Under the pieces are notes generated by a model, which was not told the DNA's origin, did not search any database, and saw only the letters and a list, made by a program, of their open reading frames with translations. Shown here in pieces: positions 42,108-50,669 of a stretch of DNA of 64,000 bases. Made by a program: the position numbers and the translations under genes. This DNA is from Romboutsia weinsteinii. Lineage in GTDB: Bacteria; Bacillota; Clostridia; Peptostreptococcales; Peptostreptococcaceae. The stretch lies in NCBI RefSeq assembly GCF_002250835.2, contig NZ_NOJY02000003.1, forward strand, positions 1-64,000. The letters are read 5' to 3'. Each line of letters starts with the position of its first letter. Positions within the stretch are counted from its first letter, which is position 1.

Positions 42108-43898
42108 CTATTCTTTATCAGCTAAATCAACCTTTATACTTAACTCTTCAAGTTGAGCATCATCAGCTACAGCTGGAGCATTAGTCATAGGACATACTGC
42201 ACTTTGATTTTTAGGGAATGCTATAACATCTTTGATGTTGTTAGTTCCTGTAAGTATCATTGTAAGTCTATCAAGACCGAAAGCTATACCTGCATGAGGA
42301 GGAGTTCCGTACTTGAAAGCATCTAATAAGAATCCAAACTTCTCTTGTGACTCTTCTTCAGACATTCCTAAAGCACTGAACATTTTTCTTTGAACGTCAG
42401 CGTTAAATATTCTAACACTTCCTCCACCTACTTCATATCCATTGATTACTATATCGTAAGCCTTAGCTCTTAAAGAAGCCTTATCGTCTCCATCAAGTCT
42501 TTCTAGGTCTTCATCAAGTGGTGAAGTGAATGGGTGATGCTTAGCTATCATTCTTCCTGTTTCTTCATCTTCTTCAAATAGTGGGAACTCAGTTACCCAT
42601 AACATCTTGTATTCACTGTTATTTAATAAGTCAAGTCTTCTAGCAACTTCAAGTCTAACTTGTCCTAATGCATCAAATACTACAGAGTTCTTATCAGCAA
42701 CAAATAGTAATAAGTCTCCTTCTTTAGCATTCATTCTATCTAATATTGCTGTCATTTCTTCTTCAGTGAAGAACTTAGCTATTGGAGAAGTTACTTCTCT
42801 ATTAGCTCCTATTCTCATCCAAGCAAGACCTTTAGCCTTGTAAGTCTTAGCATGGTCTTCTATTTTAGATAATTGCTTCTTAGAGATTGCATCAGATTTA
42901 CCTTCAATATTTATACCTCTAACACTCATACCATCTTTAGTAGCGTTGGCAAATACACCAAACCCACAATTAGCAACTATATCTGATATATTTGTAAGCT
43001 CGTAACCAAATCTAGTATCTGGCTTGTCACTTCCGTATCTTTCCATAGCTTCAGCGTATGGCATAACTGGTAGTGGAAGAGTTACATCTACGTCTAATAT
43101 TTCTTTAAACATAACTTGTACCATTTTTTCCATTATAGACATAACATCTTCTTGCTCAACAAAACTCATTTCACAGTCTATTTGAGTGAACTCAGGTTGT
43201 CTATCAGCTCTTAAGTCTTCATCTCTAAAACACTTAACTATTTGGAAGTATCTATCCATACCACTTACCATTAATAATTGCTTAAATAATTGAGGAGATT
43301 GTGGTAAAGCGTAGAATTTACCTTCGTTAACTCTACTTGGTACTAAGTAATCTCTTGCTCCTTCTGGAGTTGGCTTTATTAAGAATGGAGTCTCTATTTC
43401 AAAGAAGTTGTTTGAGCTTAAGTAATTTCTTACAATGTTTGCTACTCTACTTCTTATCATTAACTTATTTTGCATAGATGGCTTTCTTAAGTCTAAGTAT
43501 CTATACTTTAATCTTAATTCTTCAGAAACATTGTCGTCATCCTTTATATAGATTGGAGGAGTTTCTGATTTGTTTAATATTTTTAATTCAGTTGCAACTA
43601 TTTCTATATCTCCAGTTGGCATGTTAGGGTTTTTAGAAGATCTTTCACTTACTTTACCAGTAACTGCTATAACAAATTCTGATCCTAATTTTTCAGCTTT
43701 AGCAAAAGCTTCTGCATTTACATCAGTATCAAATATTATTTGGCATATTCCACTTCTATCTCTTAAGTCAACGAATACTAATCCACCTAAGTTTCTTTTC
43801 TTTTGTACCCATCCCATAAGTACAACTTCTTCGCCTATGTTTTTGTCTCTAAGATCACCACAATAGTGAGTTCTTTTTAGTCCATTTAAAGTTTCCAT
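42108..43898 (-). CDS. aspS: Aspartyl-tRNA synthetase
   Basis: 596 residues with an N-terminal OB anticodon-binding domain (1 to about 110), a class II core with motif 2 FRDEDLRADRQPEFTQIDCE and motif 3 GIAFGLDRL, and the bacterial GAD insertion (about 290-420). Charges tRNA-Asp, and in bacteria lacking AsnRS or AsnB often also tRNA-Asn. Last gene of a long leftward run. No T-box leader precedes it. Confidence 0.96.
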   Translation of the reverse strand: METLNGLKRTHYCGDLRDKNIGEEVVLMGWVQKKRNLGGLVFVDLRDRSGICQIIFDTDVNAEAFAKAEKLGSEFVIAVTGKVSERSSKNPNMPTGDIEIVATELKILNKSETPPIYIKDDDNVSEELRLKYRYLDLRKPSMQNKLMIRSRVANIVRNYLSSNNFFEIETPFLIKPTPEGARDYLVPSRVNEGKFYALPQSPQLFKQLLMVSGMDRYFQIVKCFRDEDLRADRQPEFTQIDCEMSFVEQEDVMSIMEKMVQVMFKEILDVDVTLPLPVMPYAEAMERYGSDKPDTRFGYELTNISDIVANCGFGVFANATKDGMSVRGINIEGKSDAISKKQLSKIEDHAKTYKAKGLAWMRIGANREVTSPIAKFFTEEEMTAILDRMNAKEGDLLLFVADKNSVVFDALGQVRLEVARRLDLLNNSEYKMLWVTEFPLFEEDEETGRMIAKHHPFTSPLDEDLERLDGDDKASLRAKAYDIVINGYEVGGGSVRIFNADVQRKMFSALGMSEEESQEKFGFLLDAFKYGTPPHAGIAFGLDRLTMILTGTNNIKDVIAFPKNQSAVCPMTNAPAVADDAQLEELSIKVDLADKE

Positions 43899-43932
43899 AT
43901 AGACCCTCCATTTATGTTTATTTTACTAGATA

Positions 43933-43961
43933 CCCCACTCTCGTGAAACACGAGGGAGGGG
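43933..43961 (-). other. G+C-rich hairpin between hisS and aspS
   Basis: A 13-base arm pair (CCCC.CTCTCGTG with CACGAGGGAGGGG, one mismatch and one wobble) around a 3-base loop. No T run follows, so it is not a normal terminator. It may stabilise or process the message upstream of aspS. Confidence 0.55.
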
Positions 43962-43978
43962 CCTATTTTGGTATAATT

Positions 43979-45241
43979 TTATAATCTTTTCTTTAATTCA
44001 TCTACTAATTCACTTAATTTCACTGTAGTTTGTTCTGATGCTCTCATATCCTTAAGTGTTACACTATCATTGTTAAGCTCATCTTCACCTATTACTACTG
44101 TAAACTTAGCATTTATTTTATCAGAGTATTTGAATTGTGCCTTCATACTTCTGTCTAAGTGGTCATTATCAGCACTTATATGATTATATCTTAATTCCTT
44201 AAGTAATTTAAAGCTTTTTGTTTTAGCATGGTCACCTATTGTAGCTATAAATATATCTGTAGACTTAGGGTTTTCGATTTCTATATCATTATTTTCAAGA
44301 GTTAATAATAATCTTTCAGCCCCAATAGCAAACCCTATACCACTTACTCCTTTAGGTCCACCTAATTGCTCAACTAATCCATCGTATCTTCCTCCACCAC
44401 ATACTGTGCTTTGGCTTCCGATATCATTAGATATTATCTCAAAAGCAGTCTTCTTGTAGTAATCAAGTCCTCTAACTATAGATTTATCAACTACAAAATT
44501 TACATCCATCTCTGTTAAGTACTCTTTTAATTTTTCAAAGTGAGTACTACAGTCATCACATATATGATCTATCATATAAGGTATATCTGTTAAGTTTTCC
44601 TGACAAGTAGGATTTTTACAGTCTATTACTCTCATAGGATTTTTATCTTTTCTATCTAAACAAGTCTCACATAGTACATCTACTTTTGCATCAAGATATT
44701 CTTTTAATTTAGCATTGTACTCTGCTCTACAAGTTGGACATCCAACAGAGTTTATACTTACTGCTAAATCCTTAAGACCTACTTCATTGAAGAATTGTAT
44801 AGAAAGCGCTATTACTTCTGCATCTATAGAAGGATTGTCACTTCCTAATGCTTCTAAACCAAATTGGTTAAATTGTCTTTGTCTACCTGCTTGTGGTCTT
44901 TCATATCTGAAGCAAGGTGTTATATAGAATAACTTTGTAGGTTGAGTATCTGCATATAGTTTATTTTCTATAAATGCTCTAACTACACCAGCAGTGCCTT
45001 CTGGCTTAAGAGTTATATCTCTTTCACCTTTATCCTTAAAAGAATACATTTCTTTTTGTACTATATCAGTAGTGTCTCCAACACTTCTTTTAAATAATTC
45101 TGTATGCTCAAATACTGGAGTTCTCATTTCTTCGTATCCGTATAATGCACATATATCTCTAAATTTCTTTTCAACATAATTCCATTTGTAAGCATCTTTT
45201 GGAGTTATGTCCTTAGTTCCTCTAGGAGCCTTAGTTAACAT
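43979..45241 (-). CDS. hisS: Histidyl-tRNA synthetase
   Basis: 420 residues of class II type. RGTKDI at the N-terminus, motif 2 CFRYERPQAGRQRQFNQFG, the histidine-binding motif RGLDYYKKTAFEI and motif 3 GIGFAIGAERL are intact, with the anticodon domain at the C-terminus. The ATG overlaps the end of hemZ by 11 bases. Confidence 0.96.
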   Translation of the reverse strand: MLTKAPRGTKDITPKDAYKWNYVEKKFRDICALYGYEEMRTPVFEHTELFKRSVGDTTDIVQKEMYSFKDKGERDITLKPEGTAGVVRAFIENKLYADTQPTKLFYITPCFRYERPQAGRQRQFNQFGLEALGSDNPSIDAEVIALSIQFFNEVGLKDLAVSINSVGCPTCRAEYNAKLKEYLDAKVDVLCETCLDRKDKNPMRVIDCKNPTCQENLTDIPYMIDHICDDCSTHFEKLKEYLTEMDVNFVVDKSIVRGLDYYKKTAFEIISNDIGSQSTVCGGGRYDGLVEQLGGPKGVSGIGFAIGAERLLLTLENNDIEIENPKSTDIFIATIGDHAKTKSFKLLKELRYNHISADNDHLDRSMKAQFKYSDKINAKFTVVIGEDELNNDSVTLKDMRASEQTTVKLSELVDELKKRL

Positions 45242-46703
45242 TTTTATATACCTCCTCTTTCTTTCTCTCTATCATTTCATCTACTCTATCTATATATTGT
45301 TCAACATTTTTTACGTTGTCTACTCTTTCAATTCTATCTTCATCAACATATACAAATTTAGAAATAGCACCAGCACCTAATGCATAGTTACTTTGCTTTT
45401 CTTCCATTATTTGCATATTATAGATACACTCATATCCTTCTTTAGCATAGCCTATATTTTCTAAGTTTCCAAGCATTTGCTTTTGACGATATAAGTAGTA
45501 TGGGTTAAGTCCCATTTCACCAGCATATTTCATTGATAAATCTATCATTTTTACCATTTCTTCAAACTGTGTAAGTTCGTAATCGTCCATCTTTTCCTTT
45601 AGCTTAGAAGCTCTCTTTATAGCTAAGGTATGAACTGTTAAGCTTTCTGGACTCAACTTTTTAATTTCCTCTAAAGTATGTCTAACCATCTCTAGGTTTT
45701 CACCCTCTAGACCTAAGATAACGTCCATGTTTATATTGTCAAATCCTATTTCTCTAGCTAAGTTAAATGATTCAACTATCTCAGAAACGCTATGACCTCT
45801 TCCTATTTTTTGTAGGGTTTCATCGTTCATAGTTTGAGGATTTATACTTATTCTAGTTACATCGTTGGCCTTTAAGCATTCAAGTATTTCTCTATTTATA
45901 GTATCAGGTCTACCTGCTTCTACTGTAAATTCTTTGATTTTACTTAAGTCTAACTCTTTAAATAAGGCTTTGATTAATGTATCCATCTCTTTAGCATCAA
46001 GTGTAGTTGGAGTACCTCCACCGATGTACAGTGTTTCTATTTCTTTATTAGTTTCTTTAAGTAATATAGCTAACCCCTTAATCTCTTCAATTAATTTAGA
46101 CACATATTCTTTCTTTAAATGTCCAAATTGCTTTATAGGGTTTGCAGGGAATGAGCAGTAATAACATCTTGTTGGACAAAATGGTATACTTACATAAAGA
46201 GAAATTTTATTTTTATCTATAGGATAAATAAATGATCTTTCTCTCTTTGCTATACTAAGTGATAAATCTATTTTTTCATCGCTTATTAAATAATTTGTCT
46301 TAAGATTAGCTCTTATAGCTTCATCATCTAACCCCTTATCTAATAAATTATGAACTATCTTTACAGGTCTTATCCCTGTTAGAATCCCCCAAGGAACGTA
46401 TGAGTTGAAGTGTCTCATAAGTACCTTGAACATACTTCTTTTTATCATTTCCTTAGTAGCCTTTTTTATTTCTTGCTCATTTAAATTGCTTATATTAATA
46501 TTTTCCACACAATCAAATCTTACATCGTAGTTTTCAGTATACTCAGTTTTTGATATTAAAGTGTCTTTGTGAGATATAAGAGTGTTTGTTATACATCTTC
46601 CAAAGTTCTTTCTTTCTTCAAAATTAAATTGAGTAGTAAATAATTTTAATAGCTCTGCAACTTCGTATTTAAAATCATGTCCTTTTAAAATTACACTTAT
46701 CAT
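45231..46703 (-). CDS. hemZ: HemZ-type coproporphyrinogen III dehydrogenase (radical SAM)
   Basis: 490 residues. An N-terminal region of about 160 residues precedes a radical-SAM core with the Fe-S motif PFCPTRCYYCSF (about 172-183), the GGGTPT motif, and a HemN-type C-terminal domain. HemZ proteins carry out oxygen-independent oxidation steps linked to haem synthesis. This gene lies in its usual place between a metallo-beta-lactamase-fold gene and hisS in Peptostreptococcaceae. Confidence 0.88.
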   Translation of the reverse strand: MISVILKGHDFKYEVAELLKLFTTQFNFEERKNFGRCITNTLISHKDTLISKTEYTENYDVRFDCVENINISNLNEQEIKKATKEMIKRSMFKVLMRHFNSYVPWGILTGIRPVKIVHNLLDKGLDDEAIRANLKTNYLISDEKIDLSLSIAKRERSFIYPIDKNKISLYVSIPFCPTRCYYCSFPANPIKQFGHLKKEYVSKLIEEIKGLAILLKETNKEIETLYIGGGTPTTLDAKEMDTLIKALFKELDLSKIKEFTVEAGRPDTINREILECLKANDVTRISINPQTMNDETLQKIGRGHSVSEIVESFNLAREIGFDNINMDVILGLEGENLEMVRHTLEEIKKLSPESLTVHTLAIKRASKLKEKMDDYELTQFEEMVKMIDLSMKYAGEMGLNPYYLYRQKQMLGNLENIGYAKEGYECIYNMQIMEEKQSNYALGAGAISKFVYVDEDRIERVDNVKNVEQYIDRVDEMIERKKEEVYKNVN

Positions 46704-46773
46704 TTTAACTACTCCTTTATAATCGTATTATCCATGCATATTACTACTTAGATGTCATATAATACATTCTTAG

Positions 46774-47388
46774 TTACATATATGGGTTACTTCTTTTTTC
46801 TATACCTAAAGTAGTACTAGGTCCGTGACCTGGATGTACCTTTACGTTATCTTCATATCTCGCAAGCTTCTTAAGTGACTTATCTATTTGCTTGTAATCT
46901 CCGCTGTATAAGTCAGTTCTTCCCATACTTCCTGCAAATAAAGTATCTCCAGTAAACATATCGTCAGCTACTCTTATACACATTCCACCCTTAGTATGTC
47001 CTGGTGTGTGGATAAAGCTTACTCTTAACTCACCTAAGTTCATTTTTTCTTTATCTTGTACGTATATGTCCGCATCAAATTCTTGTCTTCCACAACGCAT
47101 TGTTGTACTTAAGTTTTTTCTTCCATCTAGTAATATTTCTGCTTCATCAGCATGAGCTATTATTTGAGCATTAGTTTTTTCCTTAAGTCTTTTTACATTT
47201 GCTATATGGTCTCCGTGTCCATGTGTTAATATTATATATTCTATATTTAAATTGTGCTTGTTTGCAGCTCTTAATATATCATTAACATCTGCTCCAGGGT
47301 CTATAACTGCACATTTTTTAGTTTTTGTATCACCTAATAAATATGTATTTTCTCCAAAGTATGTATCAACTACTTTTTCTATTATCAT
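46774..47388 (-). CDS. Metallo-beta-lactamase-fold hydrolase (glyoxalase II-like)
   Basis: 204 residues with the metal motif THGHGDH (about 55-61), the second-shell HTPGHTKGG (about 131-139), FTGDTLF (about 148) and the C-terminal HPGHGP. Related to YqgX and glyoxalase II, which hydrolyse thioesters. Exact substrate unknown. Lies 12 bases after dtd in the same unit. Confidence 0.85.
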   Translation of the reverse strand: MIIEKVVDTYFGENTYLLGDTKTKKCAVIDPGADVNDILRAANKHNLNIEYIILTHGHGDHIANVKRLKEKTNAQIIAHADEAEILLDGRKNLSTTMRCGRQEFDADIYVQDKEKMNLGELRVSFIHTPGHTKGGMCIRVADDMFTGDTLFAGSMGRTDLYSGDYKQIDKSLKKLARYEDNVKVHPGHGPSTTLGIEKRSNPYM

Positions 47389-47400
47389 AATTCTTCCCCC

Positions 47401-47850
47401 TTAGAAATTTTTTGATGAATCTAATAATATAGTAACTGGGCCATCATTAGTTAGGTCAACCATCATATGCGCTCCAAACTCACCTGTTCCAACAGTTACG
47501 CCTTGCCCTCTTGCCTTTTTTACAAACTCTTCATATAAAGGATTTGCAAGGGATGGTCTAGCCGCACTTGAAAAACTAGGTCTTCTACCTTTTCTAGCAT
47601 CGCCATAAAGAGTAAATTGAGAAACAGCTAAAAGCTCCCCTCCTACATCTTTTAAAGACAAGTTCATCTTATCATTTTCATCTTCAAAGATTCTTAAATT
47701 TAGTACTTTATCTATAATATAATCAACATCATTGCTTGTATCTTCGTGAGTTACCCCTAGTAAAACAAGTAGTCCTTTACTTATTTCACCTGTTGTCTTT
47801 CCATCTACTGTAACTCTAGAAGAAGAAACTCTCTGTACTACTGCTCTCAT
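47401..47850 (-). CDS. dtd: D-aminoacyl-tRNA deacylase
   Basis: 149 residues, full length. [37 protein letters not shown] and the C-terminal [16 protein letters not shown] are the two active-site faces of Dtd. It frees D-amino acids from tRNA. Starts 9 bases after relA. Confidence 0.95.
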   Translation of the reverse strand: MRAVVQRVSSSRVTVDGKTTGEISKGLLVLLGVTHEDTSNDVDYIIDKVLNLRIFEDENDKMNLSLKDVGGELLAVSQFTLYGDARKGRRPSFSSAARPSLANPLYEEFVKKARGQGVTVGTGEFGAHMMVDLTNDGPVTILLDSSKNF

Positions 47851-47859
47851 AAAATCCTC

Positions 47860-50070
47860 CTAGTTTACAACTCTATATATTTCCTCAACACCTGGTATTG
47901 ATTTTAACTTCTTCATTAAGATATTTAACTCTTCTATGTCATTAACTTCTACAAGTAAATTTACACTTACTACGCTATCTTTGTTCTTTCTAGCATTAAT
48001 TCCATTTAAACCAATCTTATCAACTGCAACTATATGTGTTATTTCACTTATGATACCTTTTCTATCTACACACTTGATTTGAACTTCAGCCTCAAACTTG
48101 CCTTTCGTAGATATTGCCCAAGATACTTCTACTATTCTGTTTCTTAGGTTATCCCCTTTTGGCGTTGCATTTGGACAGTCTTCTCTGTGTATTGCTACAC
48201 CTCTTCCCTTAGTAATATATCCTATTATATTATCTCCTGGAAGCGGATTACAGCATTTTGCAAATCTAACTAATATATTATCAAGACCTCTTACAATTAT
48301 ACCTTGTGATACGTTTTTCTTTCTCTTTTTTTTGTATTCTGCATCACTTAAATTATGTTTAGTATTTAGCTCTTCAGATTGATTTTGTTCTTTTTGAGTC
48401 TTCTTAACTTCCTTTTCATAGAAATCTCTAATCTTAGGTGTAACTTGAGATGCCATTATTCCACCATATCCAATAGTAGCAATTAAATCTTCTACACTTG
48501 GTTGGTTAAACTTTTTAGCGATTTGAATCATGTATTTTTCTATAGATGTATCTTTTCTTGGTAATCTATACTTTTTAAATTCTTGATCTAGTATCGCATT
48601 ACCACGTTCTATATTTTCTTCTCTTCTTTCCTTTTTGAACCATTGTCTAATTCTACTTTTAGCATTTGGTGTTTTAACTATACTTAACCAGTCTCTACTT
48701 GGTCCATTAGAATTTGAAGAAGTAATTATTTCTACTATATTTCCATTTTGAAGCTTATAATCAATCGGAACTATCCTTCCATCAATTTTGGCTCCAACAC
48801 ATTTGTTACCTACATTAGTATGAACTCTGTATGCAAAGTCAACTGTCGTAGCGCCTGCTGGCATCTCTACAACATCTCCCTTTGGTGTAAATACATATAC
48901 CTGGCTATTAAATACATCTTCTTTAAGTGCATCTAAAAACTCTTGTGGGTCTTTTAAATCTTTCTCCCACTCCATCATTTGTCTTAACCATTGAAGCTTA
49001 TCTTCTACTTTTACTTCTTTTCCAGTAGACATACCTTCTTTGTATTTCCAGTGTGCAGCAATACCGTACTCTGCAATATTGTGCATCTCCTCAGTTCTAA
49101 TTTGTATCTCTACAGGTTCTCCATCAGGACCTATTACAGTCGTATGAAGAGATTGATACATATTAGGCTTTGGCATTGCTATATAATCCTTAAATCTTCC
49201 TGGAATTGGTTTCCATAAAGTATGAACCATACCAAGTACAGCATAGCAATCCTTTACTGTATCTACAATTATTCTTATTGCCGTTAAATCATAGATTTCC
49301 TCAAAGTCTTTATGCTTGTTTTGCATCTTGCTATAAATACTATAAAAATGCTTAGGTCTTCCATAAACATCACAATCTATACTTACATCTTCAATCTTAC
49401 CTTTAAGTAGATTAACGATATTTTCGATATAATCTTCTCTTTGGCTTCTCTTCATAGCAACCTTATCAACTAAATCATAGTAACCTTCTGGATCTATATA
49501 TCTTAATGCTAAATCCTCAAGCTCCCATTTAATCATCGATATACCTAATCTATGAGCTATGCCTCCATAAATTTCAAGAGTCTCCTTTGCCTTTGAGCGT
49601 GCCTTTTCTGGTGGCATAAACTTTAAGGTTCTCATGTTGTGTAATCTATCAGCAAGTTTTATAAGTATAACTCTTATATCCTTAGCCATTGCTAAAAACA
49701 TCTTTCTTAAATTTTCAGCTTGTGTTTCTTCCTTTGATTGATACTTAATTTGCCCTAATTTTGTTACTCCATCAACTAAGTCCGCTACATCTTTCCCAAA
49801 CTCGTTTTGAATGTCCTCATATGAATATTCTGTGTCTTCCACAACATCGTGTAATAAGCCTGCAACTATTGTCTCTAAATCTAATTCCATATCAGCTAAA
49901 ATATATGAAACAGCTACAGGATGAATAAAGTAAGGTTCCCCGGATTTTCTAAATTGTCCATCATGCGCATTTTGTGCAAAGTAATAAGCTTTTTCCACTA
50001 GGCTTACATCTGTATTTGGAGCGTAAGCTCTTATTTTATTTATTAGTTCTTGCAGTTGATTATCTTGCAT
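47860..50070 (-). CDS. relA: Bifunctional (p)ppGpp synthetase/hydrolase
   Basis: 736 residues of the RelA/SpoT family. In order: HD hydrolase domain (about 45-145, LLHDVVEDT intact), synthetase domain (about 235-350) with RFKDYIAMPKPNMYQSLHT, whose R-x-K-D motif marks bifunctional enzymes, TGS domain (about 390-450, VYVFTPKGDVVEMPAGAT), a middle region with conserved Cys-Cys (FAKCCNPLPGD), and a C-terminal ACT domain. Makes and degrades the stringent-response alarmone at the ribosome. Placed between apt and dtd as in other Firmicutes. Confidence 0.95.
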   Translation of the reverse strand: MQDNQLQELINKIRAYAPNTDVSLVEKAYYFAQNAHDGQFRKSGEPYFIHPVAVSYILADMELDLETIVAGLLHDVVEDTEYSYEDIQNEFGKDVADLVDGVTKLGQIKYQSKEETQAENLRKMFLAMAKDIRVILIKLADRLHNMRTLKFMPPEKARSKAKETLEIYGGIAHRLGISMIKWELEDLALRYIDPEGYYDLVDKVAMKRSQREDYIENIVNLLKGKIEDVSIDCDVYGRPKHFYSIYSKMQNKHKDFEEIYDLTAIRIIVDTVKDCYAVLGMVHTLWKPIPGRFKDYIAMPKPNMYQSLHTTVIGPDGEPVEIQIRTEEMHNIAEYGIAAHWKYKEGMSTGKEVKVEDKLQWLRQMMEWEKDLKDPQEFLDALKEDVFNSQVYVFTPKGDVVEMPAGATTVDFAYRVHTNVGNKCVGAKIDGRIVPIDYKLQNGNIVEIITSSNSNGPSRDWLSIVKTPNAKSRIRQWFKKERREENIERGNAILDQEFKKYRLPRKDTSIEKYMIQIAKKFNQPSVEDLIATIGYGGIMASQVTPKIRDFYEKEVKKTQKEQNQSEELNTKHNLSDAEYKKKRKKNVSQGIIVRGLDNILVRFAKCCNPLPGDNIIGYITKGRGVAIHREDCPNATPKGDNLRNRIVEVSWAISTKGKFEAEVQIKCVDRKGIISEITHIVAVDKIGLNGINARKNKDSVVSVNLLVEVNDIEELNILMKKLKSIPGVEEIYRVVN

Positions 50071-50109
50071 AATACCACCTATTTTAAGTAAGAAATTTAA
50101 TATATATGA

Positions 50110-50135
50110 AAATAGTTGGCGTTATACCAACTATT
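50110..50135 (-). terminator. Weak hairpin between apt and relA
   Basis: AATAGTTGG / CCAACTATT with a 7-base loop, followed by TTTTCAT on the minus strand. Possibly a partial terminator separating apt from relA. Confidence 0.5.
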
Positions 50136-50144
50136 GTAAAAGTA

Positions 50145-50657
50145 CTAGTATTTTATAAGAGAATTTACATCGTATTTAGATATTTTTTCTCTACCATTTA
50201 AGTCTTCTAGCTCTATTAAAAATTGCATAGAAACTACTTCTCCACCTAGCTTTTCTATAAGCTTAGCAGCTGCTATCATAGTCCCTCCTGTTGCCAGTAA
50301 GTCATCTACTATTGCAACTCTTTGCCCTGGCTTTATAGCATCTGTATGGATTTGTAATGTATCAGTTCCATACTCTAATCCATAATCATAACTTTCAGTT
50401 TCAAAAGGTAATTTTCCTGGTTTTCTAACTGGAACAAACCCTACACCCATTGCATAAGCTACCGGTGTTCCCATTAAGAAACCTCTAGCTTCTGGTCCTA
50501 CTATTATATCAACATTTTTATCTTTTAAATCTTCTACTATTAAATCTACAGAGTGCTTGAACGCTTCTCCATCTTGAAGTAGTGTTGTTATATCTTTAAA
50601 ACTTATACCTGGTTTTGGGAAATCTGGTATTTCTCTTATTACTTTTTTTAAATCCAT
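50145..50657 (-). CDS. apt: Adenine phosphoribosyltransferase
   Basis: 170 residues with [10 protein letters not shown] (about 54-63) and the PRPP-binding loop [14 protein letters not shown] (about 115-128). Converts adenine and PRPP to AMP. Starts 12 bases after recJ, with AGGAGG before the ATG. Confidence 0.95.
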   Translation of the reverse strand: MDLKKVIREIPDFPKPGISFKDITTLLQDGEAFKHSVDLIVEDLKDKNVDIIVGPEARGFLMGTPVAYAMGVGFVPVRKPGKLPFETESYDYGLEYGTDTLQIHTDAIKPGQRVAIVDDLLATGGTMIAAAKLIEKLGGEVVSMQFLIELEDLNGREKISKYDVNSLIKY

Positions 50658-50669
50658 GGGGAACTCCTC

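Noticed and set aside
42065..45300. T-box leaders for aspS or hisS
   Set aside because: Neither gap contains the T-box sequence (GGTGGNACCGCG) or an antiterminator; hisS overlaps hemZ and aspS follows hisS closely.
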